The notes below the pieces were generated by a model that saw only the letters and a list, made by a program, of their open reading frames with translations, had not been told where the DNA came from and ran no database searches. A stretch of 31,003 bases of DNA from the NCBI GenBank assembly GCA_003427395.1, contig BFEA01000364.1:694973-725975 (forward strand). The letters run 5' to 3'. Position numbers and translations under genes: made by a program. The stretch is from Chara braunii. Taxonomy: Eukaryota; Streptophyta; Charophyceae; Charales; Characeae. This document shows, one piece after another, positions 8,825 to 17,529 of the stretch (position 1 is the first letter of the stretch; each line of letters opens with the position of its first letter).

Positions 8825-9104
8825 CACATGAATGACATATTGGAAATGAGTTGAAATTAAGCGGCGGTTGCAGGACTTGCGCTCACTTGCGAAGTGCGAA
8901 TCTACTCTCACTTATCAACCCACATGAATGACGTGTAGAAAATAAGTCGGCGGCGGTTACAGGACTTGCGCTCACTTGCGAAGTGCGAATCTACTCTCAC
9001 TTATCGACCCACATGAATGACGTGCAGAAAATAAGTCGGCATTAGGCAGTGGTTATAAAACTTGCGCTCTCTTGCGATGTGCGAACCAATTCCCACTTAT
9101 CGAA
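8825..9104 (+). repeat. three ~90-bp tandem repeats upstream of unit 3
   Basis: Three units begin with CACATGAATGAC at 8825, 8921 and 9010 (lengths about 96, 89 and 95). Each contains a GGTT.....ACTTGCGCTC block, then (A)GTGCGAA and a CACTTATC end. A single-unit version lies upstream of unit 2. The position immediately before a gene and the strong conservation suggest promoter DNA that has been amplified. The third unit differs most, and its GGTT block reads GGTTATAAAACTT. Confidence 0.85.
9054..9060 (+). promoter_or_regulatory. TATA box candidate for unit 3
   Basis: TATAAAA occurs in the third tandem unit, about 140 bases before the unit 3 ATG. The equivalent position in the first two units reads GCAGGAC or ACAGGAC and is not a TATA box. 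A leader of about 100 bases plus an intron would fit this spacing. Confidence 0.45.
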
Positions 9105-9169
9105 CCCTTTCGTGCATATCAAGATCCTGTATTTTTTGCTTATGCACTTGGGAGAATCGCAACTGACGC

Positions 9170-9198
9170 GCTTCCTTGCCTTTCTCCGCTGATGCAGA
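9170..9198 (+). other. candidate 3' splice site before array unit 3
   Basis: CTTCCTTGCCTTTCTCCGC followed by TGATGCAG|A ends one base before the ATG at 9199. The pyrimidine tract is clear, and the TGATGCAG|AATG wording is identical to that before unit 4. Confidence 0.55.
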
Positions 9199-10098
9199 AT
9201 GAATATCGGGACTTCGTCGCAGAGTAGGAACTCCTCAGCGTCGAAGGTCGATCTAATCATTTTGTCGAAGAACATTTGGGAAGACATTGGACGCTCTGGT
9301 CTGGACCATGACTACCTGCACCTCGAAGATGATGTTGCCCCGGACGGAGAAATCCCTTCGTGGCAAAATGCGGAAGAACGACACCTTCGGATTTACCGTG
9401 ATGTAGGGTCGAACTTTTGGTACCTGTACACTCTGATGAAGGATGTACAGGCATACCCTATCGGGTTGGAGTCACTTCTCAAGAGGGAACCCGTCGAGGA
9501 GGAACCCGTTCAAACTTCTAAGATTGTTGAAGCATGACACATTTTATGTGAGAAACTTAAGTGGGCGTCGTTGGACAAGTTGCATCAAAAACTGTGTGCC
9601 TGGTTTTGCCTCGGCTAACCGACGAAGTCGGCGCCGGTTTTCATAGACTACTTCGATCGAGCGAGGGTGTGTAATCGAGGCACCACCGTCGTGACGCTCT
9701 TCACTGCCGTGAAGGTGGACGGTCGACGAATGAGAGCTCTTTTTCTCGCAAGGGAGGGATTTCACGGTGTCAAACTCACTTCTTTTCAAGCGTTTCACAC
9801 ATCCGGCCCTACTGGTTACCTTGCACGGTTCAAAAACAGGCTCGCCATAGATCAAACACTCAAAGATGAGCCGCATTTGCAGGTTGACTGTTTGGTGCAC
9901 AAACAACTTCACTACCTCTTTGATAGTTGTGACGAAATAAATTTCACAGTCGAACATAGGCACAACAAATTGTGATTTGTTTACCACCATCTGGATTATT
10001 CATCTTCCAGACCTCAGGAAGTGACTTTGCGCAGCGGAAAGACGAGATACGTGTGCGACTGCCCTTACTGCGATGCTGAACATCTACATCTTCACTAG
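9199..10098 (+). pseudogene. array unit 3 (family A), three in-frame stops
   Basis: One frame runs the full length of the family: 300 codons counting the stops, against 298 in unit 1. Blocks in order: SKNIWED, VAPDGEIPS, NFWYLYTL, then TGA 9535-9537 in place of a Trp shared by units 1 and 2. Next come KLCAWFCLG, then TAA 9616-9618 where units 1 and 2 have Lys and Gln, then VFIDYFDRARVCNRGTTVV, MRALFLAREGF, VDCLVHKQLHYLF and EINFTVEHR. TGA 9973-9975 follows, and the frame still continues to RYVCDCPYCDAEH and TAG 10096-10098. There is no frameshift anywhere. Three stops without an indel in 900 bases is unusual for a simple pseudogene and is discussed in the findings. Interpreted as a recent, base-substituted duplicate. 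Confidence 0.8.
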
Positions 10099-10316
10099 CG
10101 ACATTATGAATTACTTGCTTCGTCTTTTCTCTAGTGCGAATAGACTTGCATTATGCTTACAGCCCGTTGAATTCCATGTTCGCCCCCTTACTTATCTCTC
10201 GTTCATCATGCCCCATCCCCTTCGTTCGCACTTTGCCAACATCAGTCGGTCTCAACTTCGTCATTTACTCGCCTCTCCGTGTATGACAAGGTGGAATGTT
10301 TGACACCCGCAAGGGC

Positions 10317-10339
10317 GTTATTCTCTCTTTTGATGCAGA
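10317..10339 (+). other. candidate 3' splice site before array unit 4
   Basis: TTATTCTCTCTTTTGATGCAG|A ends one base before the ATG at 10340, giving the same TGATGCAG|AATG wording as before unit 3. The 240-base spacer before it (10099-10316) holds AGTGCGAATAGAC at about 10134 and TTCGCACTTT at about 10224, but no other gene. Confidence 0.55.
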
Positions 10340-11081
10340 ATGTCATCTGAAAGTCTCAGTGGGACGGTCGTTGTCAGAGACCTCGGCTACTGCGAAAGTC
10401 TGCGAAGTGCAGTTGTTGCCGCAGCTGAGAACATTTTTGGTTTAGAGTGTTTTGGCAACATTGGGCTTCCCAGATACCGCTACCTTCCGGTCCCCGAAGA
10501 CGTTCGCGCTCGTGTCCAACCGTCTGTTTAGCCCCCGCCTACCCCAGCTTTTCAGTACATTGTGATAGCCATGCTACGCGACAAGCCCGTCTTCAGAATT
10601 GATTTCTACATTGCGTCCGAAGGGGAGTTGAGAAGTTGTTTGTATTATTCGTACGTAACCAGCACATCTTTCGATAGAATGCGAGAAGGTTGTGAGCCTG
10701 CCATTACGTTTTTCTTATCGATCGTCATCATGCATATCGCCTCGTGCTTGGATGGAGAATTATTCCTTGTATCCGGCGTGAGAGAAGATGATGACAGTCC
10801 ACCGTTCAGGGAAGACCGTTGTCCGTTCCAAATCCGTCACTAGAGCAATTTGAATCGAGATTTTAGAGATATACTCATGCACAACTTGCCGGATATTGAA
10901 GCAGATCTTCAGGCCCAAATTCCGGAACCAAGTCCTTTTAATCGAGTTCAACATAGACGAGCGCAACGATGACGATGGCGGGAGGCTGCTCGAAGACTGT
11001 ACATGCTTAGCCTGCTACCATGAAAATCGTACTAACTCTTTTGAAGCGACACATGCTACGAAGATACTCATCGTCTCATGA
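10340..11081 (+). pseudogene. array unit 4, diverged member, broken
   Basis: The start follows the shared acceptor-like leader. One frame runs through TAG 10529-10531 and TAG 10841-10843 to TGA 10970-10972. Another frame then gives a Cys-rich tail (DCTCLACYHEN) that may correspond to the CPYC...H end of family A, stopping at 11079-11081. The segment MLRDKPVFRIDFYIAS..., a stretch with LFLVSGVREDDD, and a later RDIL look more like family B units 5 and 6 (compare LGKLFLSRVLFVSC, LVIGGKVDDVD and RDAIGRSL) than like family A. These similarities are by eye and weak. I read it as a link between the two families, but it could be an unrelated gene that took over the leader. Function unknown. Confidence 0.5.
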
Positions 11082-11089
11082 TATTCGGA

Positions 11090-11470
11090 TTCTATATGCG
11101 AATAGACTCTCATTTATCACCTCACTCCTTTTCTAGTGGGCCTTGCCCTATCACGTTGTGGACATCATGTCGGGCTTGGATGAACTTCTGTGTGGGACTT
11201 GTGTAGGCAGGTAAACATCGTGTCGGGTTCGGATGACCTTTTGTCTAATGCATGACTTCGGCACGAATCAGCGTTTGTGTAGGTCTTCGGCTTGAATCAA
11301 CTTTCGTGTAGGTCTTCGGTTGAACTTGTGGTCGTATTACGGTATTAGAGGTAGGGTTTGTTTCATGTGTAATGCATGACTTTTCGGCTTGTAGCGAAGA
11401 GGGCGAGTCATATAGACTGTACGGAAGCATCTTCTGTAGATAAGGGCATGTCATGTAGACTATACGACGT
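11090..11470 (+). repeat. spacer after unit 4 with short direct repeats
   Basis: No gene is seen. It starts with TGCGAATAGACTCTCATTTATC, a variant of the motif found upstream of units 2 and 3. GTGTAGGTCTTCGG recurs at about 11275 and 11307, ATCGTGTCGGG and ATCATGTCGGG recur near 11165 and 11217, and TGTAGACTATACG-like words recur near 11411 and 11453. Confidence 0.55.
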
Positions 11471-11472
11471 GG

Positions 11473-11700
11473 GCTTGAATGATTTTTGGAATGCCTACAT
11501 GTGCCTTAGAACGTGTCCTTCAATGATTTTTGGAAAGGCTCCATGTACTTTGTGAATTTTGGAAATCTTCCGTGTACTTTGCAATTTTGTATTGAATTGT
11601 TTTTGAAAACGCCTCTGTGTACTTTGCAATTTGCCATTGAATGATTTTTTTGCATTGAATGATTTCTGAAAACTCTCCTTGTGGTGTGCAACTTCACCTT
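11473..11700 (+). repeat. degenerate ~50-60-bp tandem repeat
   Basis: Words of the type GAATGATTTTTGGAAA, then CTCC(A)TGTACTTTGCAATTT recur four to five times with wear. A single related copy appears near 15800-15850 downstream of unit 6 (TGTTTTCCTGGAAA, CTGTTTACTTTGCAA). It is a minisatellite-like part of the array's spacer DNA. Confidence 0.65.
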
Positions 11701-11726
11701 TGGAACAACACTAGGCAACTTGAAGG

Positions 11727-11920
11727 CGATGACAAGAGTTACTTATAGGAATGGATATGTATCTTCTCCACACAAAGATTTGATGACATGTTCACCGGGT
11801 AATATACAAATGACAAGCCAACGTCCATATTAAATCATCGCGCTGATGGTGTGTGCACCTGCTTCTTCATCTAAGTGCGAGTTCCTTCGCACTTCTGGTG
11901 TGAACCCCGAGCAATTCCCT
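11727..11920 (+). repeat. spacer repeat copy 1
   Basis: This is the first of five related copies. Shared words are GATGACAAGAG, ATACAAATGACAAGCCA, ATGGTGTG.GCACCT, CATCTAAGTGCGAGTTC and ACCCCGAGCAAT. It ends with an inverted pair AAGTGCGA...TCGCACTT near 11873-11894. It lies downstream of unit 4. Confidence 0.7.
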
Positions 11921-12139
11921 CGCATTTTGCTTCAACTTGACCTTTACAAAAACAATAGGCAACCTGCAAATGTTTCCCTCTCTCCGTTTCTCTCGACTTC
12001 CGCAATAGTAACCTTGCAAATGTTTCGATCTCTCATCTTCATGTGATGGGATGCATGCATGTTTTCGATAAAAAAAAATGCTCATGTCAAGGAGGGGATC
12101 GAACGAACCGCCGGTAAGCACCTGCACATCACGAAGCAA

Positions 12140-12709
12140 GAGCATGTCCCAATTGGAACATCGTCGGGTTCTTGCGATGTCGACTCCCGCATGATGACTA
12201 CACTGAACAGCGGTAGGATGACCGGTCCGCCTCTCCGATGTGGATCTAACGGTGGATTGCGTCAAATCTGCTATCATAGATTCACACCGGGGATGGGGGC
12301 CGGGATCCGACCACAGTTTGCTTGTAAGGCATCATATGATGTGTCGATATAATCGACATCCAGAACTGTTTGGTGAGCATCTAGTGTTATGCCAATAAGT
12401 TCCAAACAAGGTCGCAAAGTCCCCTAAGAATGTTCATTGTCGGTTCCTCACGTCGTCGATTCCCACGTGATGAGTACAGTAAACAGCGGCAGAATGGCAG
12501 GTNCCCCTCGCCGGAATNNATCTAACGGTGGATTGNGTCAAATCTGCTCTCAAAGATCCACACCGGATAGAAGGTCCTGCAATCAGCCGCTGCTTGCTTG
12601 TAAGCATCATATGATGTATCCATACGATCGACATCCAAAACTGTTTGGTGAGCATCTAGGGTTACGCCAAGCAGTTTTGAACACGACCGGAATGTCCCCT
12701 AAGAATGCT
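12140..12709 (+). repeat. two ~285-bp tandem repeat units
   Basis: The sequence at about 12140-12430 is repeated at about 12431-12709. Shared words include AACAGCGG.AG.ATG.C.GG, ATCTAACGGTGGATTG, GTCAAATCTGCT, CATCATATGATGT, TGTTTGGTGAGCATCTAG and CCCCTAAGAATG. The second copy has N bases at 12503, 12518-12519 and 12536. The ORFs inside are short and not conserved between copies, so I see no gene. Before it (12020-12110) lies GATGGGATGCATGCATG followed by TCAAGGAGGGGATCG, which recurs at 16069-16121. Confidence 0.85.
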
Positions 12710-12945
12710 TTTAGCACTAGAGACCTCAGTCTGCCGACTGTTTGGCACTTCGTGAAGGTGGTCATTTCAACCGATGCAGAAGGCTCGTGATCACTTCCAT
12801 TGCTTGTATACGTGCCCATGGGTGCTCAGCGCTGCATACATGTAGTGCTCTTTGACACTTCCTTACGGTGCTCTATCGAACACCGATAACCGCAAATTGA
12901 CTCGCTGTTCAACTAGAGTCTCTCTCTCTCTGTCTCTCTCTCTCC
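12710..12945 (+). repeat. fragment of the 16-18 kb satellite, ending in (CT)n
   Basis: TTTGACACTTCCTTACGGTGCTCTATCGAACACC, cut here only as a description of 12850-12883, matches words at 16896-16930 and 17708-17742. GATAACCGCAAATTGACTCGC matches 16581-16604. The (CT)n tract at 12919-12944 takes the same place as the CT tracts of the larger copies. This is an old, diverged copy of the same repeat. Confidence 0.6.
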
Positions 12946-13144
12946 TGCCATGCCTGTTGATGTACCTCTCGCCCGGCTGGGTGCAGTGCGGCCGTGCGGT
13001 GCTGGTCGTGTTCAACAAGACGCCCATCATCAGAGTTTCGACGGGCGTCCTTGGGGGGCATGGTTATTTTCTTTCCCTGTGAGGTGGGTGAAAGCATTTG
13101 TTGATTTTTTTTTATTGTGGCGTGGAGGGTATTTGCCGATCGCG

Positions 13145-14062
13145 ATGGCCATGTCGGAGTGGATTACCCCGGGTAATTGGCGTGAGCGCATGGAATACCC
13201 TTTTCCCCCATGCACGATGTGCGTCTCTGGCAGTGGAGACTCCACTGTTATTGACAGTGCGACAAGAGACGACTTGGAGTGTGATCCTTGGATAAAGGTC
13301 GTCCCGTTTACCAATGCTCCCCTGGACTCGTGGAAAGAGCATGAATGAGACAAAATGCTCAGTCAGTGTAAGTGGGCGGACGACTACAAGTTTGCTAACA
13401 TGTGCGAGTTTGGGAGTTTCATTCCCGTGCCTAGAGTTGCGCTCGGTTCAGTTCGGTGTCGTCGCTTGAGTGCAAAGCTGAATATTCCTCGTCATCACAA
13501 TGTGTTGGCCTGCAACGCCATGACTGCTTCGCCGCGCACATGGTCCCGTGCGCTGAAACAAGAATTGCTTGCCTGTGCACAATATTCTGAGTTCCTCAAT
13601 GAGTACCCGTTGCGCTCTCCAGGGCTGTTGCCTCGAGCAGTTTCCTACTGCTGTGTTAGATTGCGTCTCGGAAAGTTATTCTTATCTAGGGTCCTTTTCG
13701 TCTCGTGTTCAAATCAGAATAGGACCTTGACTAACGCTATGGTCTACGTGTCCAGGAATGAGTTGCACCTCGGGAGAGACAAGATCGGTTTGGTCACAAT
13801 AGAATACGAAGGGACATGGGATTTGGTAATCGGGGGTAAGGTGGACGATGTGGACGCTTGGCGTGAGGTTGAAGCTCAAGCGTCCTCTATACGGGATGCT
13901 ATAGGCAGGTCTCTAGCCGGAAGGACCGGGTTCGTTCGCATGAAATATATTTCGATGTTCGCAGAAGATGCTCCAGTTGATGCACCGCAGTGTCTTACGT
14001 TCGGGTCGCCTGTTCGAACTTTGAATGAAGGCATGTACACACTGGCCTGTCGTTATCGGTAG
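13145..14062 (+). pseudogene. array unit 5 (family B), one in-frame TGA
   Basis: From the ATG at 13145 the frame runs 306 codons with one interruption. The start is a choice: the frame is open upstream to about 12950, and no clear acceptor site marks the ATG. Residues 23-67 contain CTMCVSGSGDSTVIDS, DPWIKVVPF and LDSWKEHE. A TGA at 13346-13348 falls exactly where unit 6 has Trp (DNDWKAM). The frame goes on with CKWADDYKFANMCEFGSF, RTWSRALKQELLACAQ, SYCCVRLRLGK, then LTNAMVYVSRNEL, DLVIGGKVDDVD, SIRDAIGRSL and GFVRMKYISMFAEDA. A separate 235-residue ORF could start at ATG 13355. No known domain is recognised. Its 3' flank is a copy of the repeat that also follows units 4 and 6. Confidence 0.65.
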
Positions 14063-14340
14063 AAGTGAAAATTTTGAACGGATATTATGTATCGTGTCCA
14101 TGCAAAAAAAATGACGATAATGTCATTAGGGAATACAAAAAGAACACGCCGATTTCCTTATACATTACACATATAGGGTCATGGTGTGCGCACCTATCTC
14201 TCCATCTAAGTGCGAGTACACTCGCACTTGCAATGAGCACCTTGAGCATTCCACTTCAGTGGTGTGACCACCTTGCTCTCCATCTAACTGCGAGTTCACT
14301 CGCACTTGTGCTCTGAACCCCGAGCAATCTGCTTAAGTGA
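14063..14340 (+). repeat. spacer repeat copy 2
   Basis: This follows the stop of unit 5 directly. Shared words are TTTTGAACGGAT, TGTCCATGCAAA, GGTGTGCGCACCT, CATCTAAGTGCGAG and GAACCCCGAGCAATCTGCTT. It contains two inverted pairs: AAGTGCGAGT/ACTCGCACTT at 14208-14229, and TGCGAGT/ACTCGCA at about 14289-14304. Confidence 0.75.
14208..14229. other. near-perfect 22-bp palindrome
   Basis: The 10-base arms AAGTGCGAGT and ACTCGCACTT are exact reverse complements separated by two bases. The same core, in one or both orientations, recurs through the spacers of the array. It could be a protein-binding palindrome or a hairpin in a transcript 3' end; which one is not shown by the sequence. Confidence 0.6.
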
Positions 14341-14530
14341 ATGTCATGAATCTATGTTGCGAAAGATTTGATGACATTTTCATCCGGGAATATACAAATG
14401 ACAAGCCAGTGTCCATATTTAATCATCACTTTAATGGTGGGCACACCTGCCTCTCCATCCGAGTGCGAATTCACTCGCACATAAGTGAGAGTTCACTCGC
14501 ACTTTGCTTATGTGAGGAGCTTGTCGATAT
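14341..14530 (+). repeat. spacer repeat copy 3
   Basis: It has the words GAAAGATTTGATGACAT, GGGAATATACAAATGACAAGCCA, TCCATATTTAATCATC and GGCACACCTGCCTCTCCATC, matching copy 1 closely. It ends with AGTGCGAATTCACTCGCA and a second ACTCGCACTT. No gene is seen in the rest of the spacer to 14654. Confidence 0.7.
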
Positions 14531-14654
14531 ATAGTGTGGGGCGTGACGATTGAGTGTTGGCCGCACTAGGGGACTTATCATTGACCAACTTTATTTACGA
14601 CGGTCTACACGTACTTATGTGTCGTTTGTGTGTCCGTGATGTGTAGGGAGTGTA

Positions 14655-15654
14655 ATGTCGTCGAAACCTTCGACAAGCGTCAACATGAGTCCCGAGATGC
14701 ACATGCGCTTGAGTCCCGAGAAGCATGCGGTTAGCAAGACCGTTTTCACCTTGTGCGAGATCACTGCGGCATCATGACGGTCAAACGTGGATCGACGAAG
14801 CAGCCAAGGATGACTTCGACAAGGACCCACGGATGACCGTCGTCCCGTACATGACCTGACATCTCGACGAATGGAACGATAATGATTGGAAGGCGATGGA
14901 GCGTAACTGCCCTTGGGCAAGCCATTACAAGTTTGCCAACATGATAGAGTTCGGGAGCCTCATTGCACTCCCTGATGGCGTCCTCCAGCGAAAGACCCTG
15001 GACGATAAGGGTAAACCGATCCGCTACCGTACCAGCTTCAGACGTCGCCTCCACTGCGAGTACATCACATCTTCGTCACGAACTTGGGGAAGTTTGCAAA
15101 AGCAAGAGTTGGTAGACTGCGCTCGTCATTGTTCATTCTTGGAACACTACCCACCCCGTTGCCCAGGGACTTCTCCACAAGCTATATAGTATTGTTGTGT
15201 GCGGTTGACTGATGACGGATGTCCTTTCGCCAGAGTGCTATGTGTGGCTTCTTCAGACAAAAGTAGAAAACTCGTGGATGCGGTTGTGCTCGTGTCATGG
15301 AACGAGATGGTACAACAGGATTACAAATTCAAGCTGGTGATGTCTCGCCCCGATGTAGATGGGCGGTCAGATTTTGTGAGAGCAGGTCAGGTCACATGTT
15401 TAGAATTGGTTTATGAGGTGGAAGAGAAAGTGTCCGACATACGAGACTGTATAGGAAATTCCTTAGCACGACCCGGACGGTTTGTTAGGATGAAATACAT
15501 GTCCGTGTTTTCGGAGAATGCAACAGTCAACGAGCCGCATATCCATGTGTATGGATCATCTATGAATGCTATGTATGGCTTCCGTTCACGACCTCGTCCG
15601 CGAGAAACCCCGTATGTCACAAGATACGGACGTGTGGTCAGACCTTGTGTTTAA
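14655..15654 (+). pseudogene. array unit 6 (family B), broken
   Basis: The ATG at 14655 follows GATGTGTAG, an acceptor-like leader similar to the other units. The first frame (41 codons) ends at about 14777. The family reading then continues in another frame, where GQTWID, DPRMTVVPY and LDEWNDNDWK align with unit 5. TGA 14857-14859 interrupts it. Then PWASHYKFANMIEFGSL, SRTWGSLQKQELVDCAR and PRCPGTSPQ lead to TAG 15187-15189, where unit 5 has Ser. After that come YCCVRLTDDG, LVDAVVLVSWNEM, DIRDCIGNSL and GRFVRMKYMSVFSENA. The C-terminal tail is Arg/Pro-rich and longer than in unit 5. One frameshift and two stops make it a pseudogene. It gives the pairwise alignment that defines family B. Confidence 0.7.
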
Positions 15655-15890
15655 GGGAAAACATGTTAAAATACAATCTTGTGGAACATGTTGTGCATGT
15701 GCATGTGTACCTTGAAATGGTGGATATGAAGCAGTAGATAGAGGTGCGAGAGGCAATAGTTGCAATAGGTGCGAGAGGCAACGCGTGATTGACTGATTTT
15801 TTGCTCTGAATGTTTTCCTGGAAACAACCCCTGTTTACTTTGCAAAGTGCGGTTCAGTGATGTGAACATTTCTCGCAACTCTGCGTGCAG
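15655..15890 (+). other. spacer after unit 6
   Basis: No gene is seen. GTGCGAGAGGCAA recurs at about 15744 and 15769. GTTTACTTTGCAAAGTGCGG near 15832-15851 resembles the minisatellite at 11473-11700. Confidence 0.5.
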
Positions 15891-16300
15891 TGTTTCCATC
15901 TATGAAGGTGCATTGTTAGGAAAACACTATGCAAGTTGCGAGTGTTTTCATCTCCACGTTGCGGTGACAAGAGTAAATGTTTTGAATGGATGTAATGTAT
16001 TTTGTCCATGCAAAGAAATGACACGCCGATGATCTTGCAAGTGTTTCGATCTCTGATGTTCATGCCATGGGATGCATGGATGTCATACATTCCTATACAT
16101 GCTCATGTCAAGGAGGGGATCGTTGTTTGTGATGACAAGAGTGAATGTTAGGAATCTATGTTATTGATTTGTCCATGCAAATGACAAGCCAACATCCGTA
16201 TTGTATCACCGCGATGATGGTGTGCGTTCATGTTGTCCATCTAAATGAGAGTTCACTCTGACTTGTGGTGTGTACCCCGAGCAATCTGCTAGTTGTCCAT
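15890..16300 (+). repeat. spacer repeat copies 4 and 5
   Basis: Copy 4 (about 15890-16035) has GGTGACAAGAG, TTTTGAATGGAT and TTGTCCATGCAAA. Copy 5 (about 16127-16290) has GATGACAAGAG, GTCCATGCAAATGACAAGCCAAC as separate words, GATGGTGTGCGTTCATG, CATCTAAATGAGAGTTCACT and ACCCCGAGCAATCTGCT. Between them the GGGATGCATGGATG and TCAAGGAGGGGATCG words repeat those at 12049-12106. Confidence 0.65.
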
Positions 16301-16459
16301 GCAAATGTTAAAGAACTGATAACCTGCGGGATCTGGAGTTCAATTCTGTTTTTTTAGTGCAAAACTCTGCTCGAAACAGATCCAAATCCAACAAGAAGTC
16401 CCACCACAGACCATCAAACCTTGCCCTGGCGGCAGACTTCAGCATCCAAGACTTCCCAA

Positions 16460-16665
16460 CAACTGCTAACCTGCGGCAAGCAAATCCACACCCAGCATCA
16501 AGGTTCCCTTTGAGTGCGTGGTCATCCACACAGACAGTGAACGACTGTTTAACACTTGTTAATGGTGCTCAGTCACCAAACCGATATCTGCAAATTGATT
16601 CGTTGTTCAACTAGTATCTGTCAATGCCTTTCCGGGTTGGAGACTTACCGGTTGGCCACTGCATT

Positions 16666-16719
<54 letters not shown>

Positions 16720-17208
16720 GACCCGGAAACAGATCTCGCATCAAGATTCCCTAAGAGTGCTAATGACAATCCACACAGACAACCAATGACTTTTTCACAC
16801 TTCTTCAAGCTGCTCGATCACCAAACAGATCAGGAACCAGCATCAAGGCCCCCTAACAGTGCTATTGGCAATCGGCATCGAGAGCGAACGACTGTTTGCC
16901 ACTTCCTTAAGGTGCTCTGTCGAACACCACTAATTCCCGAATCATTCAGTGACACTGTTCAACTGCTATCTGTCAACCGGAGAAGGAGGTCCTTCCGGGA
17001 AGATAAATGGTGGACACAATTGTTGCAAGGGTACTGATGGGTTGCGGGTTCAACTTGCCAAATGTCGTGCACCGGGCTGGGTGCTCCGCCCGTCCACGGT
17101 TGACTGGTTCAGTCCATCAACTTGCAAGGTGTCGGGCGCCAGACCCCTGACCGTTTATGGAAAATAGGCACCACATACCCAACACGATGCCCCTTTGAAT
17201 CGTGACAG
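16460..17208 (+). repeat. satellite-like repeat, large copy 1
   Basis: This ~750-bp block is repeated at 17213-18016. It is itself built of ~150-bp degenerate units marked by CATCAAG..CCCT..GAGTGC and by ACTTC.T.AAG.TGCTC. A (CT)n tract occupies about 16667-16717. ORFs in it are not kept between copies, so no gene is claimed. Confidence 0.8.
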
Positions 17209-17212
17209 TGGG

Positions 17213-17458
17213 CAACTGCTAACCTGCGACAAACAAATCCACAACCAGCATCAAGCTTCCCTCAGAGAGTGTGGCCATCCACACAGACAGCCAACACTTG
17301 TTGAAGGTGCTCAGTCACCAAACCAATAGCTGCGAATTGATTCGCTGTTCAACTGATATCTGTCAATGCCTTTCCGGGTTNNNNNNNNNNNNNNNNNNNN
17401 NNNNNNNNNNNNNNNNNNNNNNNNNNNNNNNNNNNNNNNNNNNNNNNNNNNNNNNNNN

Positions 17459-17529
<71 letters not shown>

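Noticed and set aside
7903-15654. Alternative genetic code (TGA or TAG read as Trp)
   Set aside because: TAA, TAG and TGA all interrupt the copies, the retroelements show the same pattern, and unit 1 uses TGG normally. Mutation of silenced copies explains it better.
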